NCBI RefSeq assembly: GCF_026212465.1
Contig: NC_080049.1
Coordinates: forward strand, 36,930,885 to 36,994,884
Direction of reading: 5' to 3'
Source of the DNA: Amaranthus tricolor
Taxonomy: Eukaryota > Streptophyta > Magnoliopsida > Caryophyllales > Amaranthaceae
DNA: 64,000 bases
Under the pieces are notes generated by a model, which was not told the origin of the DNA, did not search any database, and saw nothing but the letters and a program-made list of their open reading frames with translations. A program made the translations under genes and the position numbers. The number at the start of each line of letters is the position of its first letter. Position 1 is the first letter of the stretch. Positions 13,791 through 27,012 of the stretch are shown piece by piece.

Positions 13791-14971
13791 AAGCATCCTT
13801 ACTCATGATCTAAAAAAAAGGTCATCTTACTATTTCACAATTTTTTTCTTTCCTAAAATTTCATCTTTCAACCTAATTTTATTAACAATGACCTCTTTTA
13901 AAAGGTCATCATCCTCTCTTTCTTACTTTTTTTCTACCCCATCATAATTTCTCTCCCTTAATTTATCTAACATTTATCTTTATTTTTTTATAATAATATT
14001 TTCATGTACAAAGTTAATATAATTTTTTATTTGATTAAAATAGATTTATTATTTTATAATTAAAAAAATTATTCTTTTAATAAAAATAATATTTTATAAT
14101 AAATATAAATATAAATATAATTTTTAATAAATATTTTTTAATATTTAAGAAAAATTCGTTAACTTCAAATAAATATTACAATGCACATAAAATAAATATA
14201 CAAATTAAAAAACTAAAATTTTAAATGATACATTAATTGCGGTTCTCTCCAAACTTTTGCCAGATATTTTCAACCAAGTCATCTTTTAAGGATAAATGTG
14301 TTTTTCGATCTTCAACATCATCCTTATTTGCCAAGTATCGATTGATATCAATAATTCTATCTGTGTAATACTCAAAGTCATCATTTGCCAGATACTGAAT
14401 TTGAGCACTTTGATTGTAAGAAGATTTTTTCCTTGGTTTTTTTTTTACATGGATTTCTTCCATAATTTAGGTTATTTGAATCCATATTTTTTTTTGGGAT
14501 TTATTAAATGATTTCTTTGGTATTTTTTTTAACCAAAAAAAGTAGGAAAATATGAACAAAATATGTAAAAAAAAATTATGTCAAAAAATATCAATATTGG
14601 TCTCATTTTATAGATCTCGAAAAAATATGACCGTTGGTATAAATTTTTTTAAAAAAATTATTTTAAAACGAAAATAGCCGTTAAAGGCAAAAAACAGGTA
14701 TTTTTTTCTCACCCAATCAGAAGCCGCCAAGTGGCCTGCAGCTGCACGCGTGTCAGAGGGGGGAGGCTGTTATTTTTCAACGCCCAATCAAAACTCGACA
14801 TGTGGCGAAAATTTTTGAAAAAAATGGGGTGACCGATCACCAGAACGGGTCACCCCAAGACCATTTAACCCAATCTTTTCCCTAACCAACCTAATATTAG
14901 ATCACTATTATTATGTTTTTCCTTATAGTTTGGTCATGTGACCTTTAATTATATCACCAATAATAATGCTC
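13791..14971. mobile_element. PIF/Harbinger-like element
   Basis: The left end AAGCATCCTTACTCATGATC and the inverse of the right end GAGCATTATTATTGGTGATAT form imperfect inverted repeats that share a downstream 'aaggtca' block. They are flanked by TAA on both sides (13788-13790, 14972-14974), the 3-bp target expected of PIF/Harbinger. A short transposon-derived ORF lies inside. Confidence 0.55.
14233..14463 (-). pseudogene. PIF/Harbinger-derived ORF fragment
   Basis: A 76-residue frame ending KDDLVENIWQKFGENRN. The (L)xxDLVEHIWxxFG tail is typical of plant Pong/PIF-type proteins. The basic N-terminus (KKKPRKKSS) and lack of a catalytic domain suggest an internally deleted copy. It has no host function that I can support. 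Confidence 0.5.
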
Positions 14972-14974
14972 TAA

Positions 14975-16127
14975 AGATACTTCGTATTGTATAGATTTGT
15001 GTGACTTGCCTCTCCCTTTTAATTTGTTTTGATTAACACAAGCTTTAAGATGTATACTATATTCCCACTGTTGGGTAATTCATTTGGATTAAAACTAATA
15101 CCATATGGGCCAATAAACTCCATACTCTCATTGAGCATGTATGATGTCAATAACGATCATGTATTGATGGTGAATCCACCTTATCTAATTTGAAATATCC
15201 CTCCATTCTCTAATCACATTTTATTTAGAATATTCCACTTCAAAGAAAAAGAAGTAATAGCTATTATTTTTGAGAACTATATAGAAGATATAATGAGTAT
15301 ATCTATTTGGAATCTTGTTAGATTCGTTACTCTATTATCATACATTTTTTATATTGTTTTATACACTAATTCTTAAATGAGACGGTCTCATAGTGATCAA
15401 TTATAATTTTAAAAATAAAGTATTAGAGTGATTACTTATAACCTTAAAACGATCACTTACGATCTTAAAGTAATCAAATAAAGTAATGGGCTAATATATG
15501 GGCTCATCTCATGGTGAGACGGTCTCATACAAGACGAACAGTTTTTTATAATGCGAATTAGAGATATTAAGGCTTAAAAATTATTTTTTTAATGTGCAAA
15601 AAGTAAACAGATAAACTTGAGGGTAGTATTTTATGAGTCTTTGGGAAGAGCACTTGAAGGATAGGTTTATGTAGGATCTAAACTTGTAAATTTAAATCGT
15701 AGAAATCGGAATGAATAGAGAAGCATTCTTATGGATGATCAATGGAAGTTTGGAACTGATATATTGGTTTATGTAGTCAACCCTAAAGATTAACACTATA
15801 TTTGGATAATAATTTTGGAGAAAGAAAGGGAGGGAAGGGGAGGAAGGAAAGGAAAAGGAAAAAAAAGAAATAAAAGGGAAATAATTCTTATTTATGTAGG
15901 AGGGAATGGAAAAAAAAAATAAAAAATAGAGAGTTTTTCCTTCAAATCTTTTCAACTTTAAGAGATTAAAATTTCTTAATAAAAAATATCAATTAAGCCT
16001 TTTCAATTTCCTGCCCTTCAGGCTCCAAAAATTTCTTCCCTTCTATTCTCCTATCTAAATAAGGGAATCTTCCGGCTCTAATATTAATGTTGTTATTGCT
16101 ACTTATACATGGTGGTATATATTCAAC
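14975..16127. other. Non-coding stretch with a short inverted repeat
   Basis: At about 15376-15535 'gagacggtctcat' occurs twice around an AT-rich interval ending 'tcatggtgagacggtctcatacaag', a dispersed repeat that looks like a MITE or SINE remnant. No gene was recognised. The frame at 15692-15955 is low-complexity. Confidence 0.4.
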
Positions 16128-16397
16128 CCAATCCTTATATTCCGCCACCCTTTTCATTTCATCGCCACCCCCTGAGTAAATTACCATTTTGCCCTTAGAT
16201 TTTCAAAAAATAACAATATTACCATTAAAGGTAAAATTTCTATATATACCACACTCCAACTAAAATTATTCTCACTACAACTAAAAACCAACTTACTAAA
16301 GCTAAATTTCGGAGCAAAAATTAAGTACAATCCCCAAATTATTAATCGAGGTAAGTTATTTTTAATTTAATTAGTTGCAAAAGAAAAAAAAATAAAA

Positions 16398-16509
16398 ATT
16401 TGAAGAGGAGTCGCCCAGATCTGGGCGGCTGGACCTCGGTTCAGGCGCCTAGTTTTAGGCGACTGAACCGGGGTCCAGCCGCCCAGATCTGTGCGACTCC
16501 TCTTCAAAT
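16398..16509. repeat. Nested palindromic hairpin block, first
   Basis: From atttgaagaggagtcgccc to gcgactcctcttcaaat, the block is an imperfect inverted repeat about 112 bp long with its centre near 'cctagttttagg'. Each half itself contains the smaller palindrome cgcccagatctgggcg or a one-base variant. Confidence 0.85.
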
Positions 16510-16667
16510 TTTTTTTTTCCGTGTATTTAGGATTAATTAATTTAAATTTTGAAGTATGTTTTGTTTTATGAATTATTAGTGTAAATTTGTATGTTGTAAT
16601 GTGTATTTATTTTTCTTTTAGTAAGTTTTATATATTGTTTTGAAATTATGATATTTAAAAAAAAAAA

Positions 16668-16779
16668 AATTTGAAAAGTAGTCGCCCAGATCTGGGCGGC
16701 TGGACCCCGCTTCAGCCGCCTAAAATGAGGCGACTGAACCGGGGTTCAGCCGCCCAGATCTGGGCGACTCCTTTTCAAT
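16668..16779. repeat. Nested palindromic hairpin block, second
   Basis: A second block of the same design (aatttgaaaag ... cttttcaatt) with an agatctgggcg core in each half. It is related to the first block but independently diverged. Confidence 0.85.
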
Positions 16780-17083
16780 TTTTTTTTTCCGTATATTTAG
16801 GAATAATTAATTTAAATTTTGAAGTATGTTATTATTGTTGTTAATGTAATTATTATTAATTTTATTATTATTATTATTATTGTGATTGTTATTTTTTTTT
16901 ATTAAATATATGTTAATATTATTATAATTAATTATATTATTATTAATGTGATTGTTATTTTTTTTATTATTAAATATATGTTCATGTTTTGTTTTATAAA
17001 TTATTAGTGTAAATTTGTATGTTAAATTTTTTGTTGTTAAATTATAATTTATGTTTGAATGAAACTGTAAAAAATTGTAGAAA

Positions 17084-17875
17084 ATGGCTGGTAATCAAGG
17101 AAAAGGAAAAGGTTTTTTTAGGCAATTGTTGAGAGGTAATAGTTCAAGGCCTACTTTACTCAGAGGGGACCCGCATGAGAGGGGGGTGACGGGTTCTGCT
17201 AGGAGGGCTAGGCATGAAGAGGCTGCAAGACACAGTGAGGCCCAAAGGTCGAGTACGCTGAACCAAGTGCATACTCATGTTGATGACCAGGCTGACAGCC
17301 TCCAGAGTAGTTGGGGGGTTTATAGTGATGATGATAATGATGCTGATGATGTTCAGTTCCAAGCTCCTGAGTCTCGCCAATTGGACTGGGCTGTTGTTCG
17401 CGGCCCCGACGGCAGATTTGCCCGTGGCGGCCCGAGTTCTTCTGCCGCATCTGAGCGCGCAGGACGTAGTTTTGTCGATAATCAGCCGCCACGGGAGAGC
17501 AGGCCCTCACAGTCCACTAACACGGACTGGTTAGTGACATCACCCCAGCCCGGGGGGCCGACAGATACGCGACTGATCCCTAGCTATGGCGGGGACATAG
17601 CTAAACTTATTTATGACGGCTCCGAGCGTACGCCTCCGATTCTGGATTGCCGTATTAGAAAGAGACCGGTGGAGTCCATCATCGGACTGAGGGATATGTC
17701 CGATGCGCTAAACGATGTTCTATCTGCCACTTCCCTCGGCTGACTACCGGTCATTATGCACCAGCACATCGACTGTGCTTTGATATCGGCGTTCGTCGAG
17801 AGGTGGCAGCCGGATACGAACACCTTCCACATGCCCTGGGGAGAGATGACGATTATGTTGCACGACGTACAATGT
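17084..17875 (+). pseudogene. Truncated PMD (MAIN-like) gene
   Basis: The start MAGNQGKGKGFFRQLLRGNS is nearly the same as in the complete copy at 38848. The frame stops at 17743 where a CGA seen in the complete copy is TGA, continues to about 17872 (MPWGEMTIML), and is then cut. PMD proteins resemble the Arabidopsis MAIN/MAIL family and are often carried by transposons. This copy lacks more than half of the protein. Confidence 0.8.
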
Positions 17876-17983
17876 TAAGAGGAACTAACTTGCAATGAAT
17901 ACAATTTAAAAAGAAAAAAAAAACTTGCTATGAATAGCATGCATTATTTTAATATGATGCAGAATTAATTAAAGTGTTCAATA
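17876..17983. repeat. Transplanted fragment of the HCT-like 3' flank
   Basis: About 108 bases beginning TGTTAAGAGGAACTAACTTG match 12598-12703 and 34175-34280 closely. They lie between the cut PMD gene and a copia LTR fragment, and look like a filler or junction fragment from a repair event. Confidence 0.85.
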
Positions 17984-18191
17984 TAATCATGATTTCTGGT
18001 TAAACAACATTTTGTGGTTTCCGATTATTTCTATATATTCATTCAACTGTAAAATGGTCATAATATATACAATGAGTTCTGAATAACTGCTCCTAAAACA
18101 ACTGTCATATTGCCTGAATAACTTCTATACTAAATAACCGCTCCTGTATCGAATAACCGCTATACGCATAACTGTAATACATAGTCTAACA
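17984..18191 (-). repeat. LTR fragment of a second copia family
   Basis: Read on the minus strand, TGTTAGACTATG begins right after a purine tract (complement of 18192-18200). About 208 bp of LTR remain before the join at 17984. It is unrelated by eye to the 291-bp LTR of the other copia family. Confidence 0.65.
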
Positions 18192-18201
18192 CTCCCCCTC
18201 A

Positions 18202-19550
18202 AGTTGGGTCGTAGGGTCACCAACACCCAAATTGCATAAAACTTCTTCAAAGAACTGAGTTCCAACTGCTTTCGTAAGAATGTCTGCTAGCTGATCTTCT
18301 GATTTTACATGTGGAAGCTTGATTACTTGAGCTTCTAATTTCTTCTTTATGAAATGTCTGTCCACTTCTACATGTTTTGTGCGATCATGTTGAACTGAGT
18401 TCTCTGAGATGTTGATAGCCGCTTGATTATCACAGTATAACTCGCAACTCCTTGTAGGGGTGAATCCCAGTTCGGTTAGTAACTTTCTCAGCCATAGGAC
18501 TTCTGTGACCCCTTTTGCAACATCTCTGAACTCAGCTTCTGCACTGGACATAGCAACCACCTTTTGTTTCTTACTCCTCAATGTGACTCGATTTTCTCCC
18601 ACTAAAGTAAAGTAGCCTGATGTTGACTTCCTTTCATCTCTATCTCCTGCCCAGTCTGCATCAGTATATGCCACAAAATCAAGGTGACCATTTTTCTGAT
18701 AAAAAACTCCCTTTCCAGGGCATCCTTCGAGGTACCTGAGGATCCAATAAACTGCGTCCATATGCTGAACCTGTGGTTTGTGCATGAATCGGCTAACTAC
18801 TCCTACTGCATATGCAATATCAGGCCTTATGTGAGCTAAGTAGATTAATTTCCCTACCATGCGTTGATACTGCATCCGATCAGCCAATTTTCCTCCTTCA
18901 GTCACCTGTAGTCCATGGTTCATCATCATTGGTGTCTCAACGGGCTTGCAGTCTAGCATCTCTGTTTCAGTTAACAGGTCTAATACATACATCCTTTGGG
19001 ATATGAAAATTCCGTTGTTTAATCTAAGAACGTCAATCCCTAGAAAGTATTTTAGTCTGCCAAGGTCTTTCATCTCAACTTCTTGGAATAGTTTTTCTTT
19101 TAAATTGGCTATTTCCTCTCTGTCATCCCCGGTAATGATCATGTCATCGACATAAATTATCAAGCATGTTATTTTCCTTCCTCTTCGTCTGAGAAACAAG
19201 GTGTGATCCGAATTACTTTGTCTGTAACCGAATCTCTTCATTGCAGATGTAAATCTTCCAAACCACGCTCTAGGAGACTGTTTCAACCCATACAAAGCCT
19301 TCTTCAATCTGCACCCCTCATTTTCTGAGAACCCTGATGTAAATCCTGATGGAGCTTCCATGTACACTTCCTCTTGTAGTTCCCCATGAAGAAAATCATT
19401 TTTTACATCAAACTGATGAAGGGACCAATCCAAGTTTGCTGCAATGCTGAACAGAACCCGAATTGTATCAAGTTTAGCAACTGGAGAGAAGGTTTCTGAG
19501 TAATCAACTCCATATGTCTGAGTGTATCCTTTTGCCTCGAGCCGAGCTTT
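18202..19550 (-). pseudogene. Copia family 2 RT/RNase H remnant
   Basis: A long open frame (about 415 codons from 19433, coding continuing upstream to about 19550) carries the RT site (IYVDDMIITG), ALYGLKQSPRAW, the RNase H motifs TDADWAGD and SSAEAEF, and DILTKAVG near its end. Gag, protease and integrase are missing, and the frame breaks near 19550 (ctttttatatttc). The element lies opposite in strand to the other copia copies and is 5'-truncated. Confidence 0.85.
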
Positions 19551-19936
19551 TTATATTTCTTATTTTATCATTAGATGCTCTGCTGCAAGAGTTTTAGATC
19601 CTAAATGAAAACGGCCTCTTATAGCCTGTAATAACTGTAATTGGTGAAACATTTTGGTACAGATCATCTATAATCCATTTGCTTATGGTAAAACTACAGT
19701 ATTTTTTTTTTGAGATGGCCCAAATAAAGTCAATTGTAAGAAATATATCCAATATTTATTACTATAGAAATAACAAAAATCCAATATAGGTTAAAAAATT
19801 TTATTTAACATATATACATTATCATTTTCATACAATAACGAAAATATATCAACAAAAAGGATAATTTTCTGTATCTATTTTTTTTAATTCTATTCTATTG
19901 AACAATAAATCTTGAAATAAAAAAACAACTAATCCT
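19551..19936. other. Decayed copia sequence and 3' flank of the esterase pseudogene
   Basis: 19551-19710 keeps scattered RT-upstream-like codons of copia family 2 on the minus strand but no usable frame. 19711-19936 is AT-rich with nothing recognised. Confidence 0.4.
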
Positions 19937-20636
19937 TCATTTTCCAATAAAGTTCACAATATTAAAAATCATTTCTCTCTTACGATTTTGAGAAATTGTA
20001 GACTCATCCAAAATCTGAAATGCATGTCCCACACCTTCAGAAATAAAATGCTCTACTTGATTCCCCAAATTGCTTGTTAAAACATCACAAAACCCTAAAT
20101 TCCTATCTTTTAATATTATCATAATCCTAATTTTTTCCAGCCATTTCATATCTTTCTGTAACGGTTTGCACAAGGGTGGTTTCGATTCCCCTAAAGGTAA
20201 CGCTATTCGCCAATATATATCAGAAGCCGTTAAACTCAATGCTAATTTACATAATTGAACGTTAATTGATGATAATTCCGAATTAGTCCTTTCCTCCCCA
20301 CCAAAAAATGTTTGTATTAAGACAATTCCCTGAATATTGTTACTATTTGACATACCATGTCTTAAGGTTACATTATAGGCTATATTTTCTCCAGCACTAT
20401 CCCCATCCAAAAAAATGCTAGAAAAATCGCAATATTTTGCCAAAAATTCACTAGTTTGACCTATATTTCCTTGCTATTTAACCCACATCAAAGCTTTCAT
20501 TCCATCATCATAAGCCACCGAAAGCGAATTTTCCGGCGCTAGACGGTAATTTACTGACACAATCACACACTGAGCTTCCGAAGATAATTTTCCTAGGAAA
20601 TCATGGTAACATTTCCATGCAGTTGAGCCGATATAA
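19937..20636 (-). pseudogene. Carboxylesterase (CXE/GID1-like) pseudogene, 3' half
   Basis: Minus-strand reading gives [12 protein letters not shown], then NYRLAPEN, a TAG at 20476-20474 (after MWVK), and FLDGDSAGEN, the nucleophile elbow GxSxG with Ser, ending in EGVGHAFQIL, the catalytic His region. This is the class I plant carboxylesterase/GID1 fold of about 320 residues. It stops exactly at the copia 5' LTR, and the missing 5' half is on the far side of that element at 25392-25712. With the copia removed, the join across the 5-bp target reads GGFCIGSTAW. Confidence 0.88.
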
Positions 20637-20927
20637 TGTTTAAATAACCTAGAAAAATCTAGGATTTTAATTAAATATAAAAATATCTGAATTAAAGAAT
20701 TAAATAATAAAAATATCTAAGATAATATAATGGAAGATCCTAGAAAAAGTAATTAAAAAATAAAAATATCTAAAATATTTTAGTAAACTTGTAACCAAAC
20801 TCAACATTATAAATACCCATGTAATAAATTTTTTTGGGCAATGAAGAACAATATTCATTCTACATATTCACTCATTTTCCACTCCAAATAAATCCATTCA
20901 CTATTTTACCATGCAAATTTTGCTACA
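20637..20927 (+). repeat. Copia 5' LTR, copy 2
   Basis: 291 bp, starting TGTT and ending CTACA. It contains a TATA-like 'tataaatac' near 20809. It differs from the 3' LTR at about ten single bases and no indels by eye. Confidence 0.92.
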
Positions 20928-20929
20928 TT

Positions 20930-20941
20930 TGGTATCAGAGC
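20930..20941 (+). other. Primer binding site
   Basis: TGGTATCAGAGC, two bases after the LTR, is the standard plant copia site complementary to initiator methionine tRNA. Confidence 0.92.
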
Positions 20942-21028
20942 TAATTAAAACCAAGACTTCCAAACAACCTAAACACATTAACCAACATACTCCACAATAA
21001 AATAAACCTCTAACCACAAAATAAAAAA

Positions 21029-22026
21029 ATGACTTCAACCATTAATTACCCCCAAGTTAATTGGGTTTCCACATTTAAGAGAGAAAAATATGAACAATGG
21101 GCTATGCAAATGAGGTCAATATTTATCTCCCAAGATTTATGGGAATTAGTACAAGAAAGTTACGAGCAACCACCTAAAGATGACACTAAAGAGTCATCTT
21201 GGGATGAAACAAAAATAAAACAATATAAACAAAATAGGATAGGGATAACTATGCCCTATCCCTATTATATCGTGGAGTCGACGAGGCAACATTTACAACG
21301 ATCATGCCTACGAAAACAGCTACGGAGGTTTGGAGGATCCTGGAGACAAAGTACAAAGGTTCCGACGAGGTAATTCTTTTTAAACTCCAATCACTATGGA
21401 GAGAATTTGATAATTTATTAATGGCAGAAAATGAAACAATACATTCATTTTTTGACCGAGTCACTAATATAGTTTATCAAATAAGATCAAATGGTGGTAA
21501 AATAGAAGATGAAAATGTGATTCAAAAAATATTAAGGAGTCTATCACAAAAATATAACATTATTGCCACAACAATAAAAGAAGTTAACAAGAAAAATTTA
21601 TCTCAATTAAGTATACCCTAACTAATGGGATCACTACTTGCACATGAAGATAAATTAAAAAATTTAACGAAGAACCACTAGAACAAGAAGCTTTTCAAGC
21701 TAAATTAAAATTTTCTAATAGTGAAAATAAAAATAGTCATTGTAAAAATTATGAAAAAGGACAAACATCAACTGATTGTAGCAAGGGGAGAGAAAACTTT
21801 AAAAATCAAAAGAGTCGATTAAATAATCAAACAGACCTTTATTGTAAATTATGTAAGAAAACTAACCACAATACAAATGATTGTCAGTACAAATGTAAGA
21901 GGTGTAAAAAACACACTCACCTCGAAAAAGATTGTTGGTATCGACAAAAAGAAGAAGCAAACTATTCCAAAAACAATAATTCCGGAGAGCAAATATTTTA
22001 CACTGGATTAAATGCACAAGAAAAGT
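21029..22026 (+). pseudogene. Degenerate copia gag
   Basis: It starts MTSTINYPQVNWVSTFKREK. The frame shifts between about 21250 and 21304, continues as a gag core (ILETKYKGSDEV ... IHSFFDRV), hits a stop at 21621, and resumes with CCHC-type knuckles near 21750-21940 (CKLCKKTNHNTNDC). It packages RNA in intact relatives and is non-functional here. Confidence 0.85.
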
Positions 22027-22028
22027 AA

Positions 22029-25000
22029 GTGACATATGGTATATTGATAGTGGTTGTTCACATGACTGGAAATAATTATTTTGTCACTCTTGACGAAAAT
22101 GTTAAAACACACATCATAATTGGCGACGGTAAAAAAGAAAATGTTGCCGGAAAAGGAACAATCGCCGTTAAAACAAAAAATGGCTTATCAAAATTAATTC
22201 ATGAAGTTTTTTATGTTCCCGGACTTGCACAAAATTTATTAAGCGTAGGCCAACTAATTAAAAAAGGATATATGGTTAAATTTGAGAATAACAAATGTCA
22301 AGTCTATGATAAAAATAAGGTTCAGATAATAACAACTGTTGAAATGGCTCCTAACAAAATATTACCATTAAAATTGCCATTTGAAAAAAAATTGGCTTTA
22401 AGCTCAATAAATGATGAATCCACCTTATGGCATTTGAGATTCAGGCATCTAAATTTTAACAGTCTAAAACTATTAAAACAAAAAGAAATGGTATTTGGAC
22501 TACCATTAATAAAAAATGAAAGAAAAATTTGTGAAGGATGTATATATGGCAAGATGCACAGATTGCCATTTCCTACCGCACCTTGGAGGGCCAAGGCTCC
22601 TCTAGAGCTTGTTCATGCAGATATCTGGGGTCCTACCAAGAATCCGTCTCTTGGCGAAAAAAGATATTTTCTTTTGTTCGTAGATGACTACTCCCGCATG
22701 ATGTGGGTATATTTCCTGGAGAAAAAATCAAAAGCTTTTTTCCACTTCATGGAATTCAAAGCCCTCACAGAAAATCAAAGTGGACATTATCTTAAGATTC
22801 TTAGAAAGGATCGTGGCGGAGAATTTACATGCAACGAATTCAACAACTTCTGTAAGACGCATGGAATTAAAAGAGAACTTACAGCAAGGCGTACACCTCA
22901 ACAAAACGGTGTCGCAGAAAGGAAAAACCGCACTATAGCAGAGATGACCCGCAGCATGATGCAGGGTAAACATCTACCCAAAAGATACTGCGCCGAAGCT
23001 GTTCACACGGTAGTATATATCCTCAATAGATCTCCCACAAAAGCAATTAAGGATTTAACGCCATATGAAGCCTGGCACAAGAGAAAGCCAAGAGTAGAAC
23101 ACCTCAAAGTGTTTGGATGCGTAGCTTATGCCCACATCCCGAAGGAGAATCGGGAAAAGCTCGATGAGAAGGGAGAAAAATGCATATTCATTGGATACAG
23201 TCACGAAACAAAAGGATATCGCCTTTACAAGCCTGAATCCAAATAATTAATCATCTCTAGAGATGTAATTTTCGACGAAGCAGCCGAATGGACATGGAAA
23301 GAAGAAGAAATTGAAGCTCGCGAAGGAGATACTCTCCTAAGAGATCCAAGTGAAGAAGACGGAGCAGACCAACCAACAAACCCATTATATCCGAGTCCAA
23401 GTACACCTGAAAGTACAAGATCATCCCCAAGCTCAAGAAGCCAAACATCACGTTCAACTCCTCAACATCAAGAAGCCCGAAGATCAACACGAGATCGGCA
23501 ACCGCCATCATGGCTGCAAGATTACCATTGTGACCAAGCAATGATGGCTCTCTTCTCTAGTGAGCCACAAACATTCTAAGAAGCAGCTCAAAAAGAAACA
23601 TGGATTGAGGCTATGAATGAAGAAATCAAAATGATCGAGAAGAATCACACATGGAAAGTTGTTGACAAACCACAAGACAAGGAAGTCATTGGACTCAAGT
23701 GGGTCTACAAGATGAAACATAATGATGATGGCTCCATCAACAAGTACAAAGCAAGACTCGTAGCAAAGGGATATGCGCAACAACCAGGAATCAACTTCAA
23801 TGAAACATATGCACCAGTTGTCCGCATGGAGACAATCAGAACAGTCCTGGCATTAGCAGCACAACATCAGCTACCAGTCTTTTAGCTCGATGTCAAATCA
23901 GCATTTCTAAACGGAGAACTCGAAGAAGAAGTGTACATCGAGCAATCGCAGGGATACGTCATCAAAGGCCAAGAAGAGAAAGTATATCGCCTTTGAAAAG
24001 CTCTGTACGGACTCAAACAAGCACCCCGAGCGTGGAACAACAACATCGACAATTATCTTCTCCAGCATGGTTTCATCAAGAGTCCGAGTGAACCTTCACT
24101 ATACCTCAAGACACAAGATAACAACTTTCTCATTTATGCCTGTACGTGGATGATCTAATCTATACAGGCACACACCCAACGATGATCGAAGAATTTAAAA
24201 AGGCTATGATGGAGGAGTACGAGATGACAGACCTTGGTACAATGAAATACTTCCTTGGCATACAAATCAAACAAAGCCCAGGAAGAATATTTCTATCACA
24301 AGAGAAATATGCAGAAGACCTTCTCAAGAAATTCAACATGGGTGAATGTAAACCGCTGGCTACACCAACGGCAATCAATGAGAAGCTATCGAAGTACGAT
24401 GGCAAACCAAAAGTCGACGGAGCAATGTATCGAAGCTTGGTTGGCTCTCTTATCTATCTCACACATACAAGACCAGATACAGTCAACGTTGTCAGCATCG
24501 TATCAAGGTTCATGAGTGAACCGAGCAAGGATCATCTAACAAAAACAAAGAGGATTCTCAAATACATTAAGGGAACAAAAAGCTATGGGATCATGTACAA
24601 AACTGAAAAAGATTTCAAGCTCACAAGATACACCGATAGCGACTGGGCTGGAAGCGTGGATGATAGAAAAAGTACAAGCGGGTATGTATTTCAGCTTGGA
24701 AACAAGGTGGTCTCATGGTCATAAAAAAAAACAGGCGACAGTAGCTTTATCATCAGCAGAAGCAGAGTACATTGCAGCAACAAGTGTAGCACGTGAAGCA
24801 GTCTGGCTCAGAAGGATATTAATCAATCTATAACATAAGCAAGAGACACCAACTACAATGTTCTGCGACAACATGTCAACAATAACAATGACGAAGAATC
24901 CAGTGTTTCATAGCAGATCAAAACACATCGAGATACGACATCACTACATTCGTGAGTTAGTAGACAAGAAAGAGATCGAACTACAATTCTGCAAGACGGG

Positions 25001-25094
25001 GGAGCAACTCGTAGACATTTTCACAAAACCCATATCAAATGATAGATTTATCGAGTTCAGAAGACAACTTAGAGTTCAAGATTTTTCAGATTAG
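22029..25094 (+). pseudogene. Degenerate copia pol, copy 2
   Basis: Integrase occupies the open frame to 23246, with GAG-pre-integrase (WHLRFRHLN) and the DDE core regions (HADIWGP, LLFVDDYSRM). RT begins at 23613 and is stopped by TAG at 23883-23885, a CAG in copy 1. The frame resumes at 24146 ([10 protein letters not shown]) and runs to 24724 without copy 1's extra base. RNase H (SSAEAEYIAA) and the tail DIFTKPIS follow to 25094. Several frames are needed, so the element is dead. Confidence 0.88.
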
Positions 25095-25100
25095 GGGGAG
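25093..25100 (+). other. Polypurine tract
   Basis: AGGGGGAG directly precedes the 3' LTR and would prime plus-strand DNA synthesis. Confidence 0.88.
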
Positions 25101-25391
25101 TGTTAAAATAACCTAGAAAAATCTAGGATTTTAATTAAATATAAAAATATCTAAATCAAAGAATTAAATAATAAAAATATCTAAGATAATATAATGGAAG
25201 ATCCTAGAAAAAGTAAATAAAAAATAAAAATATCTAAGATATTTTAGTAAACTTGTAACCAAACTCAACACTATAAATACCCATGTAATCAATTTTTTTG
25301 GGCAATGAAGAACAATATCCATTCTACATATTCACTCATTTTCCACTCCAAATAAATCCATTCACTATTTTACCATCCAAATTTTCCTACA
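25101..25391 (+). repeat. Copia 3' LTR, copy 2
   Basis: 291 bp, followed directly by the target duplicate tacaa and then the esterase coding remnant. Confidence 0.92.
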
Positions 25392-25712
25392 TACAAAACC
25401 CTCCACCATGAAAATAAACCACAATTGGTAGTAATGAATTATTATTATTGTTATGTTTAGGTACATATATACGTGCCTAAATATTATCATTTTTGTCAAT
25501 AAAAATGTCGCGAGCATTAACTTGTAAATAGAATCCAAATATGGAGAAACACTTGACATAACTTTGGTTGATCATTCTAAATAACCATTTTTGTACAACT
25601 TGATTACACCTTCAATTTCTTCAACTATAGAAGTTGGATCATCGGTTTCGGGTTTCGGGTTGATTTCAAGATTTTCAATGTTTTGATTGATTGTAGGGTT
25701 TGACACAACCAT
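25392..25712 (-). pseudogene. Carboxylesterase (CXE/GID1-like) pseudogene, 5' half, copy 2
   Basis: The ATG is at 25712-25710. The frame encodes VEEIEGVIKLYKNGYLE, then a TGA (25574-25572, probably a former CGA Arg). A one-base frame break follows near 25527, then a TAG (25479-25477, where a Trp is expected in NIWARIYVP). It ends in LLPIVVYFHGGGFC at the LTR. Both stops fit C-to-T changes as in methylated DNA. It pairs with 19937-20636. Confidence 0.87.
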
Positions 25713-26870
<1,158 letters not shown>

Positions 26871-27012
26871 GTTAAACTATTTTTAAAATGTCAAGCAATT
26901 AAAATGAGGTGCTCAGACGAGTAAGTAATAAGCTAGCTCGTCGAAACAGGAGAGTTTGCAAGAAGTAGCATGAGCGTTGATGAAGTACTCTAACAAGCGA
27001 TGATTAGTTTTA

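Larger units (their letters stand above)
16128..17875 (+). mobile_element. 3'-truncated MULE related to the 7.3-kb element
   Basis: It starts with the same terminus as the large MULE (ccaatccttatattccgcc, followed by two cgccacccc units). It then holds two palindromic hairpin blocks and the beginning of a PMD gene. Homology stops at 17875, inside that gene, where it is joined to a copy of the HCT-like 3' flank. The transposase gene and right terminus are absent. Confidence 0.8.
20637..25391 (+). mobile_element. Ty1/copia LTR retrotransposon, copy 2 (complete structure)
   Basis: 4755 bp with two 291-bp LTRs, a primer binding site, a purine tract and degraded gag-pol. The 5-bp flanks are tataa (20632-20636) and tacaa (25392-25396), a target duplication with one later change. 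It interrupts a carboxylesterase gene on the opposite strand. The LTRs differ at roughly ten of 291 positions, so insertion is much older than the segmental duplication, whose two 3' LTRs look identical. Confidence 0.93.

Noticed and set aside
16408..16501. CRISPR-like repeat array
   Set aside because: The units are nested palindromes without unique spacers of fixed size, and the DNA is plant nuclear.
17156..17534. Antisense and shifted frames over the PMD gene start
   Set aside because: Shadows of the plus-strand PMD frame, which has matching copies elsewhere.
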